Positions 38,047 to 44,571 of a DNA stretch of 64,000 nucleotides are shown piece after piece. This DNA comes from Deinococcus peraridilitoris DSM 19664 (GTDB lineage Bacteria > Deinococcota > Deinococci > Deinococcales > Deinococcaceae): contig NC_019793.1 in the NCBI RefSeq assembly GCF_000317835.1, positions 1,364,001 through 1,428,000 on the forward strand. The letters are read 5' to 3'. The translations under genes were made by a program, and so were the position numbers. A model generated the notes under the pieces. The model was not told where the DNA came from. It saw only the letters and a program-made list of their open reading frames with translations, and ran no database searches. Position 1 is the stretch's first letter; the number at the start of each line of letters is the position of its first letter.

Positions 38047-38256
38047 TCACTGCTGACGCTCTTTGGGCACGGCAATCAGTTCGAGGTCGAGCAGTTCCAG
38101 GAGCCTACCCCAGGTTTCGGGCATCTCACCGCGTCTGAGTGTCTTGCTAAGCGCTTGAGGTGTCAGGTTGAGCTGTCGGGCGACTTCGCTTTGGTTAAGG
38201 CGTTTTCGGAACATCTGCTCGCGGACGGCCTCTTTGATTTGTTCGTTCACGGTCAT
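38047..38256 (-). CDS. Small helix-turn-helix repressor (XRE/Cro-like)
   Basis: A 69-residue DNA-binding protein: EQMFRKRLNQSEVARQLNLTPQALSKTLRRGEMPETW is a Cro/C1-type helix-turn-helix. I start at ATG 38256, with AAAGGGG 8 bp upstream; an ATG eight codons earlier is less well supported. A TTGATA-17-TATGAT promoter (38287-38315, minus strand) sits inside a large palindrome, a natural autoregulation site. It probably controls the divergent gene at 38402 too, and possibly the integrase, from whose start codon it is separated by 91 bp. Confidence 0.85.
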   Translation of the reverse strand: MTVNEQIKEAVREQMFRKRLNQSEVARQLNLTPQALSKTLRRGEMPETWGRLLELLDLELIAVPKERQQ

Positions 38257-38286
38257 GAGCCTACCCCTTTCAACTGACATGCTCAC

Positions 38287-38325
38287 ATCATAAACCCTAG
38301 AGTTGCAATTATCAACTCTAGGGTT
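38287..38325 (-). promoter_or_regulatory. Promoter embedded in a 13-bp inverted-repeat operator
   Basis: The arms AACCCTAGAGTTG (38293-38305) and CAACTCTAGGGTT (38313-38325) are perfect, with a 7-bp spacer. On the minus strand TTGATA and TATGAT are 17 bp apart, with one arm lying exactly in the spacer. Binding by the HTH protein would block its own promoter. Confidence 0.75.
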
Positions 38326-38401
38326 GAAAATAAGATCACCTGAGCGAGAAGCGACCGGCAAGAAGCGCTCACTCAGGAATCCCAGACAGAGGTGTAGGAC
38401 T

Positions 38402-38704
38402 ATGCAGGATTTTGCCACCGGCAAGCCAGGGAATCCACGTCCAGGCGTGATCTTCGAGCGGTACACCAGCGGCGAGGTGATCGTCCTGAACCCCGACCTG
38501 ACCGTGACGATCACCAAGGACACCGTGAGCACGACCGTCATCCCGAGTTATGACACTTGGCTCGAATGGCAGGTGGATGCCTTCGACGCGCTGGTGAACT
38601 TCCTCCCAGGCGTGAAGCTCGGCGCGGTCGGCATCCGCATGGCCGAGAACTACGAAGCCGAGATCGCCGCCTGCCGCGCGATGCGCTCCTTCTACGCCGC
38701 CTGA
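38402..38704 (+). CDS. Hypothetical protein, 100 residues
   Basis: A 100-residue protein with a beta-rich start (GVIFERYTSGEVIVLNPDLTVTITKDTVSTTVI) and a helical second half (WLEWQVDAFDALVNFLPGV ... YEAEIAACRAMRSFYAA). AGAGGTG lies upstream of the ATG. It is divergent from the HTH repressor and shares the palindromic control region. A hairpin follows it. No family recognised; a product of the integrated element. Confidence 0.65.
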   Translation: MQDFATGKPGNPRPGVIFERYTSGEVIVLNPDLTVTITKDTVSTTVIPSYDTWLEWQVDAFDALVNFLPGVKLGAVGIRMAENYEAEIAACRAMRSFYAA

Positions 38705-38715
38705 AAAAGCCACAG

Positions 38716-38746
38716 GAAAGAGGAGGCATGACCAGCCTCCTCTTTC
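38716..38746 (+). terminator. Hairpin between two small genes
   Basis: GAAAGAGGAGGC and its complement form a 12-bp stem with a 7-nt loop. The right arm ends in CTCTTTCT, a weak T-rich tail, and stands 12 bp after the preceding stop. It probably attenuates transcription into the ASCH gene. Confidence 0.6.
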
Positions 38747-38759
38747 TGCTGGAGGACAC

Positions 38760-39146
38760 ATGCCGCTCGTGACTTTCCCGCTCGCCGCGCTCGACCTGGT
38801 CCAGTCCGGCCAGAAGACCGCCACCATCCGCTTCGACGACCGCCTGAGGACCGCCAGGCCAGGCCAGACCCTCACCATGCAGTTCGGTGCGCGCAACAAC
38901 CCGACGACCCTGCGCGCCACCTTGACCGAGGTGCAGGAGCTGCCGGTGCTGGAGTGGCTCGCCAGCCTGCTAGCCTTCGATCCGCGCTTTCTGCTCGATG
39001 ACCTGCAGGCCGAGCTGAGCGCCGGCAGTGACTTCGAGCAGAGCCTGGTGCGAGCCTGTGACGCTTCCAGCACCGTGCTGCTCGACCTGATCGAGGACTG
39101 CCGCGCAACTGGCCGCAGCGCTCTCGTGCTGCACTTCAAGCTGTAA
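38760..39146 (+). CDS. ASCH-domain protein
   Basis: A 128-residue protein whose first half matches the ASCH fold, a PUA-like RNA-binding domain: VTFPLAALDLVQSGQKTATIRFDDRLRTARPGQTLTMQFG, with the G-x-K-x-x-x-x-R core (GQKTATIR). ASCH proteins have been linked to RNA binding, coactivation and, in one subgroup, amidohydrolase activity on N4-acetylcytidine; none can be assigned here. GGAGG precedes the ATG. The stop codon TAA lies inside the 5-bp target duplication of the Tn3-type element that begins at the next base, so the insertion left the gene intact. Confidence 0.7.
   Translation: MPLVTFPLAALDLVQSGQKTATIRFDDRLRTARPGQTLTMQFGARNNPTTLRATLTEVQELPVLEWLASLLAFDPRFLLDDLQAELSAGSDFEQSLVRACDASSTVLLDLIEDCRATGRSALVLHFKL
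39142..39146 (+). repeat. Target-site duplication, left copy (TGTAA)
   Basis: TGTAA directly precedes the left inverted repeat of the Tn3-type element and recurs as TGTAA right after the right inverted repeat (41407-41411). A 5-bp duplication is the hallmark of Tn3-family transposition. Confidence 0.85.
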
Positions 39147-39201
39147 GGCTTGACGTCACTGTTGGCGGGATAAGTCACGTTAGAAAGGCAAAGCACAATT
39201 A
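39147..39201 (+). repeat. Left terminal inverted repeat
   Basis: 55 bp starting GGCTTGACGTCACTG and ending CACAATTA. It pairs with 41352-41406 at 52 of 55 positions; mismatches are at repeat positions 4, 11 and 17. Confidence 0.9.
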
Positions 39202-39642
39202 CGGTCATTTGGCCTCAACAAGAGTTGATCTCCGTTGGCAAAGTCGAATCAGCAGGAAGCGCTAAATAATTCGTCTACATTGCCGCAACTGGCGAGGCAG
39301 CCACTTGCCTCTGGAACTTCGCCAACGGAATCAGAGTTGGAACAGGAAGTCGCGTGAGCCAGCCACGGCACACTTCTCGCTTCACGGCGTCCTTGCCAGG
39401 GTACCGACAAGCAGTCGATTTTGTCGGCGAATTCTTGTGACTTATGCCTGGAATCTGCAGCTCATAGACCCGCCAAGCGTCAGGGGTGCCTGTGGTCGAT
39501 CTGGCGCCCCTTCCCAATGCTGGAGAGCGAGGGGCTGGTGGTGCTGTGTTTCCGAACGGCAGCAGGTCGCTCGACTTCCGTCTGTCAAGAAACCCTGAAT
39601 TCCTGCACCGTTCCCAGAAGTCACATCTGTGTACTGTAAGGG
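39202..39642. other. Left interior of the Tn3-type element, no gene seen
   Basis: This 441-bp stretch holds no convincing gene. It may contain what is left of a resolution site. A 28-bp stretch (39338-39365) recurs with 3 mismatches at 40722-40749, on the other side of the CheB-like gene. Confidence 0.5.
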
Positions 39643-40704
39643 ATGACCCGTCTCCCACTTGTCGTCATCGGCACGTCCGCAGGCGGAGTGGCCGCCCTGA
39701 AGCACCTCGTGAGTCAGCTGCCGCCGGACTTCCCCGCTGCCCTCGGCATCGTGCTCCACATTTCAGCGGACGCGCCGTCCCTTCTTCCCGAGATTCTCAG
39801 CCGCTGCGGGCCGCTGCCCGCCCAGCAGCCTCAGGGCCGCGAACGCCTTCAGGCCGGCCGCATCTACCTCGCGCCACCCGACCATCACCTGCACGTGGAC
39901 GGCGATCACGTAGAAGCGACCAAAGGCCCCACGGAGAACCGCCACCGGCCTGCTGTGGACGTGCTGTTCCGCTCCGCTGCGTACACGCGGGGAAGCGACG
40001 TGATCGGCGTCATTCTCACCGGGCTGCTGAGCGACGGCACGTCCGGCTTCTGGGCCATCCGTCAACGCGGGGGCATCACGGTGGTACAAGACCCCCAGGA
40101 CGCCGAGTACGACTCCATGCCCCGAAGCGCCTTGTCACATGTGGACGTGCAACACGTCGTGCCGCTGCAGGAACTCGCGGCGCTGCTGGTGAGCCTCGTC
40201 ACGCAGGACCGGCGGGAAGAGGAAGTGCAAGCGATGGATGAACAGGAACTGCGGCGCCTGCAGGTAGAGACCAAGGTGGCGCGGGATGAACGCGCGTACC
40301 AGCGGGGTGTCCTCGACCTCGGACAGGCGTCGTTCATCTCGTGTCCGGAGTGCCACGGGACGATGGTGGAGCTGCGTGAAGGCAGCATTATCCGCTTTCG
40401 CTGCCACACCGGGCACGCGTTCAACTCCGACAGCCTGCTGAGCGCTTTGTCGAAGAACAGCGAGACGCAGGCGTATCAGTTGTTGCGCTCGCTGGAAGAG
40501 ACCGAGGTGTTGTTGCGCCGCCTCGCGCGGCACTCCCAGGAACTGGGGGACGAGCGCCGCGCGCAGGTGCTCCTCGGTCCGATTGACGAGTTGGAAGCAT
40601 GGGGCCAAGGCGCGCGTGACTTGGCGCTGAGCAACCGTCGCTTGAGCGAAACGGGCCTCCTGCAAGGTGAGAACGACGCAACGGTGACAAAGAATGGGGA
40701 TTGA
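39643..40704 (+). CDS. CheB-type methylesterase with a zinc-ribbon-like C-terminus
   Basis: A 353-residue protein. Residues 1-190 form a CheB catalytic domain: the Ser in VVIGTSAGGVAAL, the His in GIVLHISADAPSLLPEIL and the Asp in VILTGLLSDGTSG give the esterase triad. The receiver domain of chemotaxis CheB is absent. A helical linker leads to a Cys/His cluster (SCPECHGTMVEL ... RCHTGHAFNS), which looks like a zinc site, and a helical tail. Stand-alone CheB proteins of this form occur in non-motile bacteria with unknown targets. TACTGT 5 bp before the ATG may give a leaderless mRNA. It is the only intact gene of the transposon. Confidence 0.88.
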   Translation: MTRLPLVVIGTSAGGVAALKHLVSQLPPDFPAALGIVLHISADAPSLLPEILSRCGPLPAQQPQGRERLQAGRIYLAPPDHHLHVDGDHVEATKGPTENRHRPAVDVLFRSAAYTRGSDVIGVILTGLLSDGTSGFWAIRQRGGITVVQDPQDAEYDSMPRSALSHVDVQHVVPLQELAALLVSLVTQDRREEEVQAMDEQELRRLQVETKVARDERAYQRGVLDLGQASFISCPECHGTMVELREGSIIRFRCHTGHAFNSDSLLSALSKNSETQAYQLLRSLEETEVLLRRLARHSQELGDERRAQVLLGPIDELEAWGQGARDLALSNRRLSETGLLQGENDATVTKNGD

Positions 40705-40919
40705 GGGCTCCCGACAAGAGGTGGAACAGGAGGTGGCGTGAGCAAGCCAGGCCGCAGTTACCTTTAACCGAGGTCAGGAAACGAAAAAGCGGCTTGCGGA
40801 CCCGCACGACGATCGAACGATGCGCGGCAGTCAGCGCGGCTTCGGCAAACTGAAGCCGAAGGTGGCACCCTGCCCCTGCGTGCCTGAGCACTCCTCCCGC
40901 ACACAAACTTCTGAACGTG

Positions 40920-41346
40920 CCCCTTCTGACGCTGCACTTGCTGAATTACCTGAACGACGAAGGGTACCGGCGCCGCATTCAGACGCAGCTTAACCGGGGA
41001 GAGAGCCGACACAGCCTGGCCCGCGCGGTCTTTCATGGCCGGCGGGATGAGGTGCGGGAACGGTATCGCGACGGGCAGGAAGACGTACTGGGCGCGCTGG
41101 GTTTCATAGTGAACGCGTTGTCCTGTGGAACACCCGGTACACCGCAGCGATTCTGGAGTGGCTGGAGGGCCTCGGCGAGGACGTGATCAAGGAGGATATC
41201 GCGCGCTTATCGCCGCTGAAGTTCGCGCACGTCAACATGCTGGGCCGGTATCGTTTCGAGGTGCCCGATGACGTTGCGGCAGGGGTCATGCGCTCCTTGC
41301 GTGATCCAAATGCCGTGGAGGAGTTGGGGATGGCTTGGACAGCATA
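40920..41346 (+). pseudogene. tnpA: Tn3-family transposase, C-terminal remnant with frameshift
   Basis: The frame from about 40920 reads LTLHLLNYLNDEGYRRRIQTQLNRGESRHSLARAVFHGRR ... QEDVLGALGFIVNA, a clear Tn3 transposase C-terminus. Near 41120 a frameshift occurs, and the homology continues in another frame as VLWNTRYTAAILEWLEGLGEDV ... ARLSPLKFAHVNMLGRYRF, ending in TAA at 41344-41346, 5 bp before the right inverted repeat. Some 850 N-terminal residues, including most of the DDE catalytic domain, are missing. It is non-functional. Confidence 0.9.
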
Positions 41347-41351
41347 ACTGC

Positions 41352-41406
41352 TAATTGTGCTTTGCCTTTCTAACGTGACTTATCCCGCCGACAGTAACGT
41401 CAGGCC
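41352..41406 (-). repeat. Right terminal inverted repeat
   Basis: 55 bp, the inverted partner of 39147-39201. Its inner 38 bp (41352-41389) are identical to the left copy. It is followed directly by the second TGTAA. Confidence 0.9.
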
Positions 41407-41411
41407 TGTAA
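41407..41411 (+). repeat. Target-site duplication, right copy (TGTAA)
   Basis: Matches 39142-39146 exactly. Deleting the element plus one copy restores an uninterrupted ...CTGTAATGCCTGAG... sequence behind the ASCH gene. Confidence 0.85.
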
Positions 41412-41771
41412 TGCCTGAGACCTGCAGGAGACCCGTGAGGAGGCTGCAGGCACGACCGGGGTCTCTCAGATTCCCGCGTCTCCTGGGGCCTCCTGGCAGC
41501 CTTTATTCATGTGGGTGCCTATCCTGCTCAAGGTGCGCCAGCACGACATGCAATGGCCGTCACAGCGAGACTTTATCGTGTCATCCGGGGGGTCCAGCCA
41601 GGCAGACTTTTGGTGCTCAGTCCTGATGGGCCCATGACCTCCACCAGCACGGCTTGCAAGCCTCATAGGAGAGAGCTTTCGTATCACTCTCAGGCGCTCC
41701 AGGCGCTCGATCACCCCGAGCGACTCGTGACCCGAGCACCCCGAGCGCCCCCTGTGGCACGCTGGTGTGAC
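41412..41771. other. Intergenic region with short direct repeats
   Basis: No gene is evident in these 360 bp. CACCCCGAGCG occurs twice 25 bp apart (41712-41722 and 41737-41747) just before the HTH gene at 41772 and could be its binding site. CTGCAG with GGTCTC/GAGACC half-sites near 41415-41465 may fold. Confidence 0.4.
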
Positions 41772-42038
41772 ATGGACTCCCCCGCGCTCGTTCGCACGCC
41801 CCGCCAGGTCGCGGAGCTGCTGGGCCTCTCGATGCCTGCCCTGCGCCGTCACGCCGCCACGCTGGAGGACGTCACCGGCCAGGTGCTCCCCAGGGGTGAG
41901 CACCTGGAGCGCCTGTGGCCTGAAGCGTCGGTCGAGGCGCTCAGAACCGCGCTGGCGTGCGTTCACCGGCAGGAGTTCACCAGTGTGGGTGACGCGCTCA
42001 GGGCGCAACTGCAGCCGCAGTCGCCCCTCCGGTCGTGA
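41772..42038 (+). CDS. Small MerR-like/excisionase-like HTH protein
   Basis: An 88-residue protein. ALVRTPRQVAELLGLSMPALRRHAATLEDVTGQVLPRG resembles the winged helix of MerR/excisionase proteins (a V-A-x-L-L-G-L-S-x-x-x-L-R-R-x pattern). No effector-binding domain follows. Its stop overlaps the start of the next gene (GTGA), so the two are translated together. The two CACCCCGAGCG repeats upstream are candidate targets. Likely a regulator carried by the accessory region. Confidence 0.65.
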   Translation: MDSPALVRTPRQVAELLGLSMPALRRHAATLEDVTGQVLPRGEHLERLWPEASVEALRTALACVHRQEFTSVGDALRAQLQPQSPLRS

Positions 42039-42331
42039 GGAGCCTGCCGGATGACCTGCGCGCCCTTATCCGCGAGGAGCTGCGCGTGGTGCTGCGGGAA
42101 GAACTCGCCGCCATAAAGGAGGGCGCACAGGGCGCTCTGCCACCCCCGAGCGCCCCCCTGGATGCCGACCAAGTGCGTGAAATCCTGCGTACCGAGGTGC
42201 TGGCCGCGATGAATCCGGAGAGACTGCGGATAGTTTTTCACTCCGCGCAGGAACACTCACCGGTCATTCCATCAACCCCCGCCGCGTCACCGGGATGGTG
42301 GTCTCGACTGGTGGCCTGGCTGCGGAGCTGA
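42035..42331 (+). CDS. Hypothetical protein coupled to the HTH gene
   Basis: A 98-residue protein starting at GTG 42035. A charged helix (DDLRALIREELRVVLREELAAIKEG) is followed by a second one (DADQVREILRTEVLAAMN), a Pro/Ser-rich linker and a short aromatic C-terminal helix (GWWSRLVAWLRS), which could bind the membrane or a partner protein. Helical, coiled-coil-like; no family recognised. Works with the HTH protein by genetic coupling. Confidence 0.6.
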   Translation: MRSLPDDLRALIREELRVVLREELAAIKEGAQGALPPPSAPLDADQVREILRTEVLAAMNPERLRIVFHSAQEHSPVIPSTPAASPGWWSRLVAWLRS

Positions 42332-42487
42332 AGACCTCAGTCAAAGAGCCGAGACCACCCTGTTTTTACTGCCACTAATCGTACTTAGCAGCAGTAATCG
42401 GGTAAGCAGTACGGGATTCGACAGACACTTAAGACGGGTTGAGTATCAGCGTCCAGTTCACACGAAGGTCGAGGCGTACCGTGACTT

Positions 42488-42778
42488 ATGGACGAGGATA
42501 TTGCCATTACCTGGACGAACTATCTCACCGAAGAGCAGCGTGAGCGCCTTCGAGTCCTGAGAGCCGCGAAATGCACTGTCGAAGCGCAAGCCGCCCCAGC
42601 CGACCCGCTGCACGATATGCCTGAGGGGCTGATTATCGAAGTCCTCGTGGACAAGCACGCGGTCGTGAAGATTCGCGGTACGGCGGAAGAGCTTCCCGAA
42701 ATATTCGAGAAGGCGTACCAGGGGGCGCAGGCGCTGTTCATGTACGTGAACCGACCAGAGACAACTGAGGAGCCATGA
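42488..42778 (+). CDS. Small acidic protein, first member of a tandem pair
   Basis: A 96-residue protein with the features WTNYLTEEQRERLRVLRAAKCTVEA, MPEGLIIEVLVDKHAVVKIRGTAEELPEIFEKAYQGAQALF. It is a paralogue of the next gene (shared W-T-x-x-L-(S/T)-(E/D)-E-Q-R-E-x-L pattern, VDKH-x-V-(I/V)-K-x-RGT and a terminal helix). Its stop overlaps the second gene's start (ATGA). TACCGT 5 bp before the ATG is a possible leaderless promoter. Family unknown; two duplicated partners suggest a heteromeric unit. Confidence 0.65.
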   Translation: MDEDIAITWTNYLTEEQRERLRVLRAAKCTVEAQAAPADPLHDMPEGLIIEVLVDKHAVVKIRGTAEELPEIFEKAYQGAQALFMYVNRPETTEEP

Positions 42779-43038
42779 GCAAAAGCCTGGCTAAAACGTG
42801 GACGGAACAACTCAGCGACGAGCAGCGTGAACAGTTGCACTGGTTGCAGGAGAACAAGTGCGTGGTGGAAGCGACAGACGTTCCTCCAGACCTGCTGGCT
42901 GAACTCCCCGCTGGGCTGCTGCTGACCGTGGCCGTGGACAAGCACATCGTCATCAAGGAGCGGGGTACTGACATTTCTGAACTCTTCCGGCAATTGTTCG
43001 AGGCGGCGCGGTTGTTTCTCAAATTTCCAAAGCCCTAG
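42775..43038 (+). CDS. Small acidic protein, second member of a tandem pair
   Basis: An 87-residue paralogue of the preceding gene, aligning over its full length (WTEQLSDEQREQLHWLQENKCVVEA; LPAGLLLTVAVDKHIVIKERGTDISELFRQLFEAARLFL). Identity appears to be about one third, so the duplication is old or the copies have diverged to take different roles. Translation is coupled to the first gene. No known motif or signal peptide. Confidence 0.65.
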   Translation: MSKSLAKTWTEQLSDEQREQLHWLQENKCVVEATDVPPDLLAELPAGLLLTVAVDKHIVIKERGTDISELFRQLFEAARLFLKFPKP

Positions 43039-43060
43039 CAGCAGGCGAAGGAACGAAAAA

Positions 43061-43078
43061 AGCGCTCTTTCGAGCGCT
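43061..43078 (-). terminator. Terminator for the minus-strand remnant
   Basis: AGCGCTC and GAGCGCT form a 7-bp stem with a 4-nt loop. On the minus strand the stem is followed by six T, a standard intrinsic terminator for the truncated membrane-protein gene; on the plus strand it only marks the end of the tandem pair. Confidence 0.75.
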
Positions 43079-43130
43079 GATAAGGACAAGATCGCGACTT
43101 ATTAAATGAGAAGCAACATATACAGCCGGT

Positions 43131-43415
43131 TCAGACGATCCAGGACAAGAACACGGCAACGATATTCATGGCCAGGACCATGATGGAATTGTTCCACCCG
43201 ATGAACGCCATGGCTGCGTGTGGAGGAACGTTCTCTGCCCTGCGTGCCTCGCCATGAAGGCCATTCATTGACAGCACCATGTCGCAAAAGCCATGCACCC
43301 ACAAGGTGACCGAGGTCAGGGCAAACCACCAGATGCCGTTTGGTACCATGAAGAACAACAGGAGCGCCAGGTTGATCAGCCCCAGACCACTCTGGAGGAT
43401 TCTGGATGCTGACGA
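43131..43415 (-). pseudogene. Membrane protein, 5'-truncated
   Basis: The reading frame LQSGLGLINLALLLFFMVPNGIWWFALTSVTLWVHGFCDMV ... AAMAFIGWNNSIMVLAMNIVAVFLSWIV runs to TGA at 43131 and encodes at least two long hydrophobic helices, but has no ATG, GTG or in-frame start before the break near 43415. A proper terminator follows it, so it was once a real gene. A TTG at 43358 could still start a 75-residue product. The upstream break coincides with the truncated start of the response regulator on the other strand. Confidence 0.55.
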
Positions 43416-43424
43416 TCAACTGCA

Positions 43425-43712
43425 GGCCAGGGCAGCGTACCCCCGAGCTTGATTTTGCTGGACGTGGACATGCCCAGGATAAATGGCTTTGAGCTGCTCG
43501 CGCGGCTCAAGGCCGATCCGGTGATGCGGCGCGTACCAGTTGTGATGCTGTCGACATCACAGGATGAGCGGGACATCGACCGCACTTATGATTTGGGAGC
43601 GAACGCTTATGTCACGAAGCCAGTGGATCTCCCTCAGTTCCTGGCGCTCGTGGCTGAGCTGCTCAAATTCTGGCTGAAGCTCGCCGCCCTCCCGACCCGC
43701 CCGGAAGCTTAA
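43425..43712 (+). pseudogene. Response regulator, N-terminally truncated
   Basis: The frame reads PPSLILLDVDMPRINGFELLARLKADPVMRRVPVVMLSTSQDERDIDRTYDLGANAYVTKPVDLP, a receiver domain from the phospho-acceptor Asp through the conserved Ser and Lys to the end. The first two strands with the acidic pair are missing; a stop lies in frame just upstream. It resembles the Rcp1-like regulators elsewhere in the window. Without the acidic pocket it cannot be phosphorylated normally. Confidence 0.75.
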
Positions 43713-43815
43713 TCGCAAGATCGTGGTACGAGAAGGTCAGGAGGGTGTAGCGCACGGCAAGCAGACAAACGGAACGGGCGAAGCGACCTGTATGGCGATC
43801 ACTCTTCCGGAGGGC

Positions 43816-44511
43816 TCACTTCACCTGCTGATCGATCAATGCCCCGATATTGTCGGACTCACCCCAGAAGTTATGGTGCAGCAGGTCCTCCAGAGGGAGC
43901 CGGGAGCGCCAACCACGTGTCTGAAGTTCCGGTTCGGTCAAAAATTCGCTGACGTACCCGACACACAGATAGGCGAGTGGGTACACGTCTGCGGGCAAGT
44001 GCAAGACGTCAGCAAGGCATCGCTCATCCAGAATGCTGACCCAGCCGACCCCGATGCCTTCCGCGCGAGCGGCGAGCCATAAATTCTGCACGGCCAGGCA
44101 GGCGCTGAACAAATCGGCGTCCAGGACCGTGTTTCTTCCCAGGACGTGCGGACCGCCACGCGACCTGGAGCAGGTCACGACAATGTTCAGCGGGCTTTCC
44201 AGGATGCCTTCCAACTTCAGGCGACGGTACAGTTCGGCCTGTTCGCCCTGATAGTGCTGCGCAGCCCGCTCGTTTTCCTGTTCATAGAGCCGCTTCACGC
44301 GCTGCCTGACGTGCAGGTCATCAATCAGGATGAAGTCCCAGGGCTGCATGAATCCAACTGAGGGAGCGTGATGTGCGGCTTGCAGCAGGCGCCGGAGGAT
44401 CGGTGCGGGAATGGGATCTGGCATGAATTGCGAGCGCACGTCACGCCGCTCTGAAATGGCTCGGTAGACGCCGCGACGCTCCTCGACGCTGAAATCGGGC
44501 GGTCGGGGCAT
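43816..44511 (-). CDS. bluB: 5,6-dimethylbenzimidazole synthase
   Basis: A 231-residue nitroreductase-fold enzyme that breaks down FMNH2 to 5,6-dimethylbenzimidazole, the lower ligand of cobalamin. BluB features are GVYRAISERRDVRSQFMPDPI, AAHHAPSVGFMQPWDFILI, EQENERAAQHYQGEQAELYRRLKLEGILESPLNIVVTC and AEGIGVGWVSILD. The length matches BluB. No other cobalamin genes lie in the window. TAGACT stands 6 bp before the ATG, the leaderless pattern. It follows the accessory region and is probably part of the old chromosome. Confidence 0.93.
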   Translation of the reverse strand: MPRPPDFSVEERRGVYRAISERRDVRSQFMPDPIPAPILRRLLQAAHHAPSVGFMQPWDFILIDDLHVRQRVKRLYEQENERAAQHYQGEQAELYRRLKLEGILESPLNIVVTCSRSRGGPHVLGRNTVLDADLFSACLAVQNLWLAARAEGIGVGWVSILDERCLADVLHLPADVYPLAYLCVGYVSEFLTEPELQTRGWRSRLPLEDLLHHNFWGESDNIGALIDQQVK

Positions 44512-44571
44512 GTCGGAAGTCTAGCATTACCCGCTGCCAGAGCCTGAAAGGAGCGGTCCGTCCCACTCCGC

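Larger units (their letters stand above)
39147..41406. mobile_element. Tn3-family derived element carrying a CheB-like gene
   Basis: The 2,260-bp unit is bounded by 55-bp inverted repeats (39147-39201 and 41352-41406; three mismatches, the inner 38 bp identical). The outer 38 bp read GGC...GTCACGTTAGA, the layout of Tn3 ends, which close in CTCACGTTAAG. A TGTAA duplication flanks it. Inside are a CheB-like gene and the 3' remnant of a Tn3 transposase reading toward the right end. No complete transposase or resolvase remains, so it is a non-autonomous cassette mobilised in trans, similar in concept to Tn3-derived miniature elements with passengers. Confidence 0.88.

Noticed and set aside
42360..42400. 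TTACTGC...GCAGTAA inverted repeat as an integration site
   Set aside because: The arms are only 7 bp and unrelated to the tRNA-Arg end or the Tn3 repeats; no partner copy was found.
36000..44000. Complete prophage or conjugative element
   Set aside because: No capsid, portal, terminase, relaxase or type IV secretion genes were seen; only integrase, repressor and small accessory genes.
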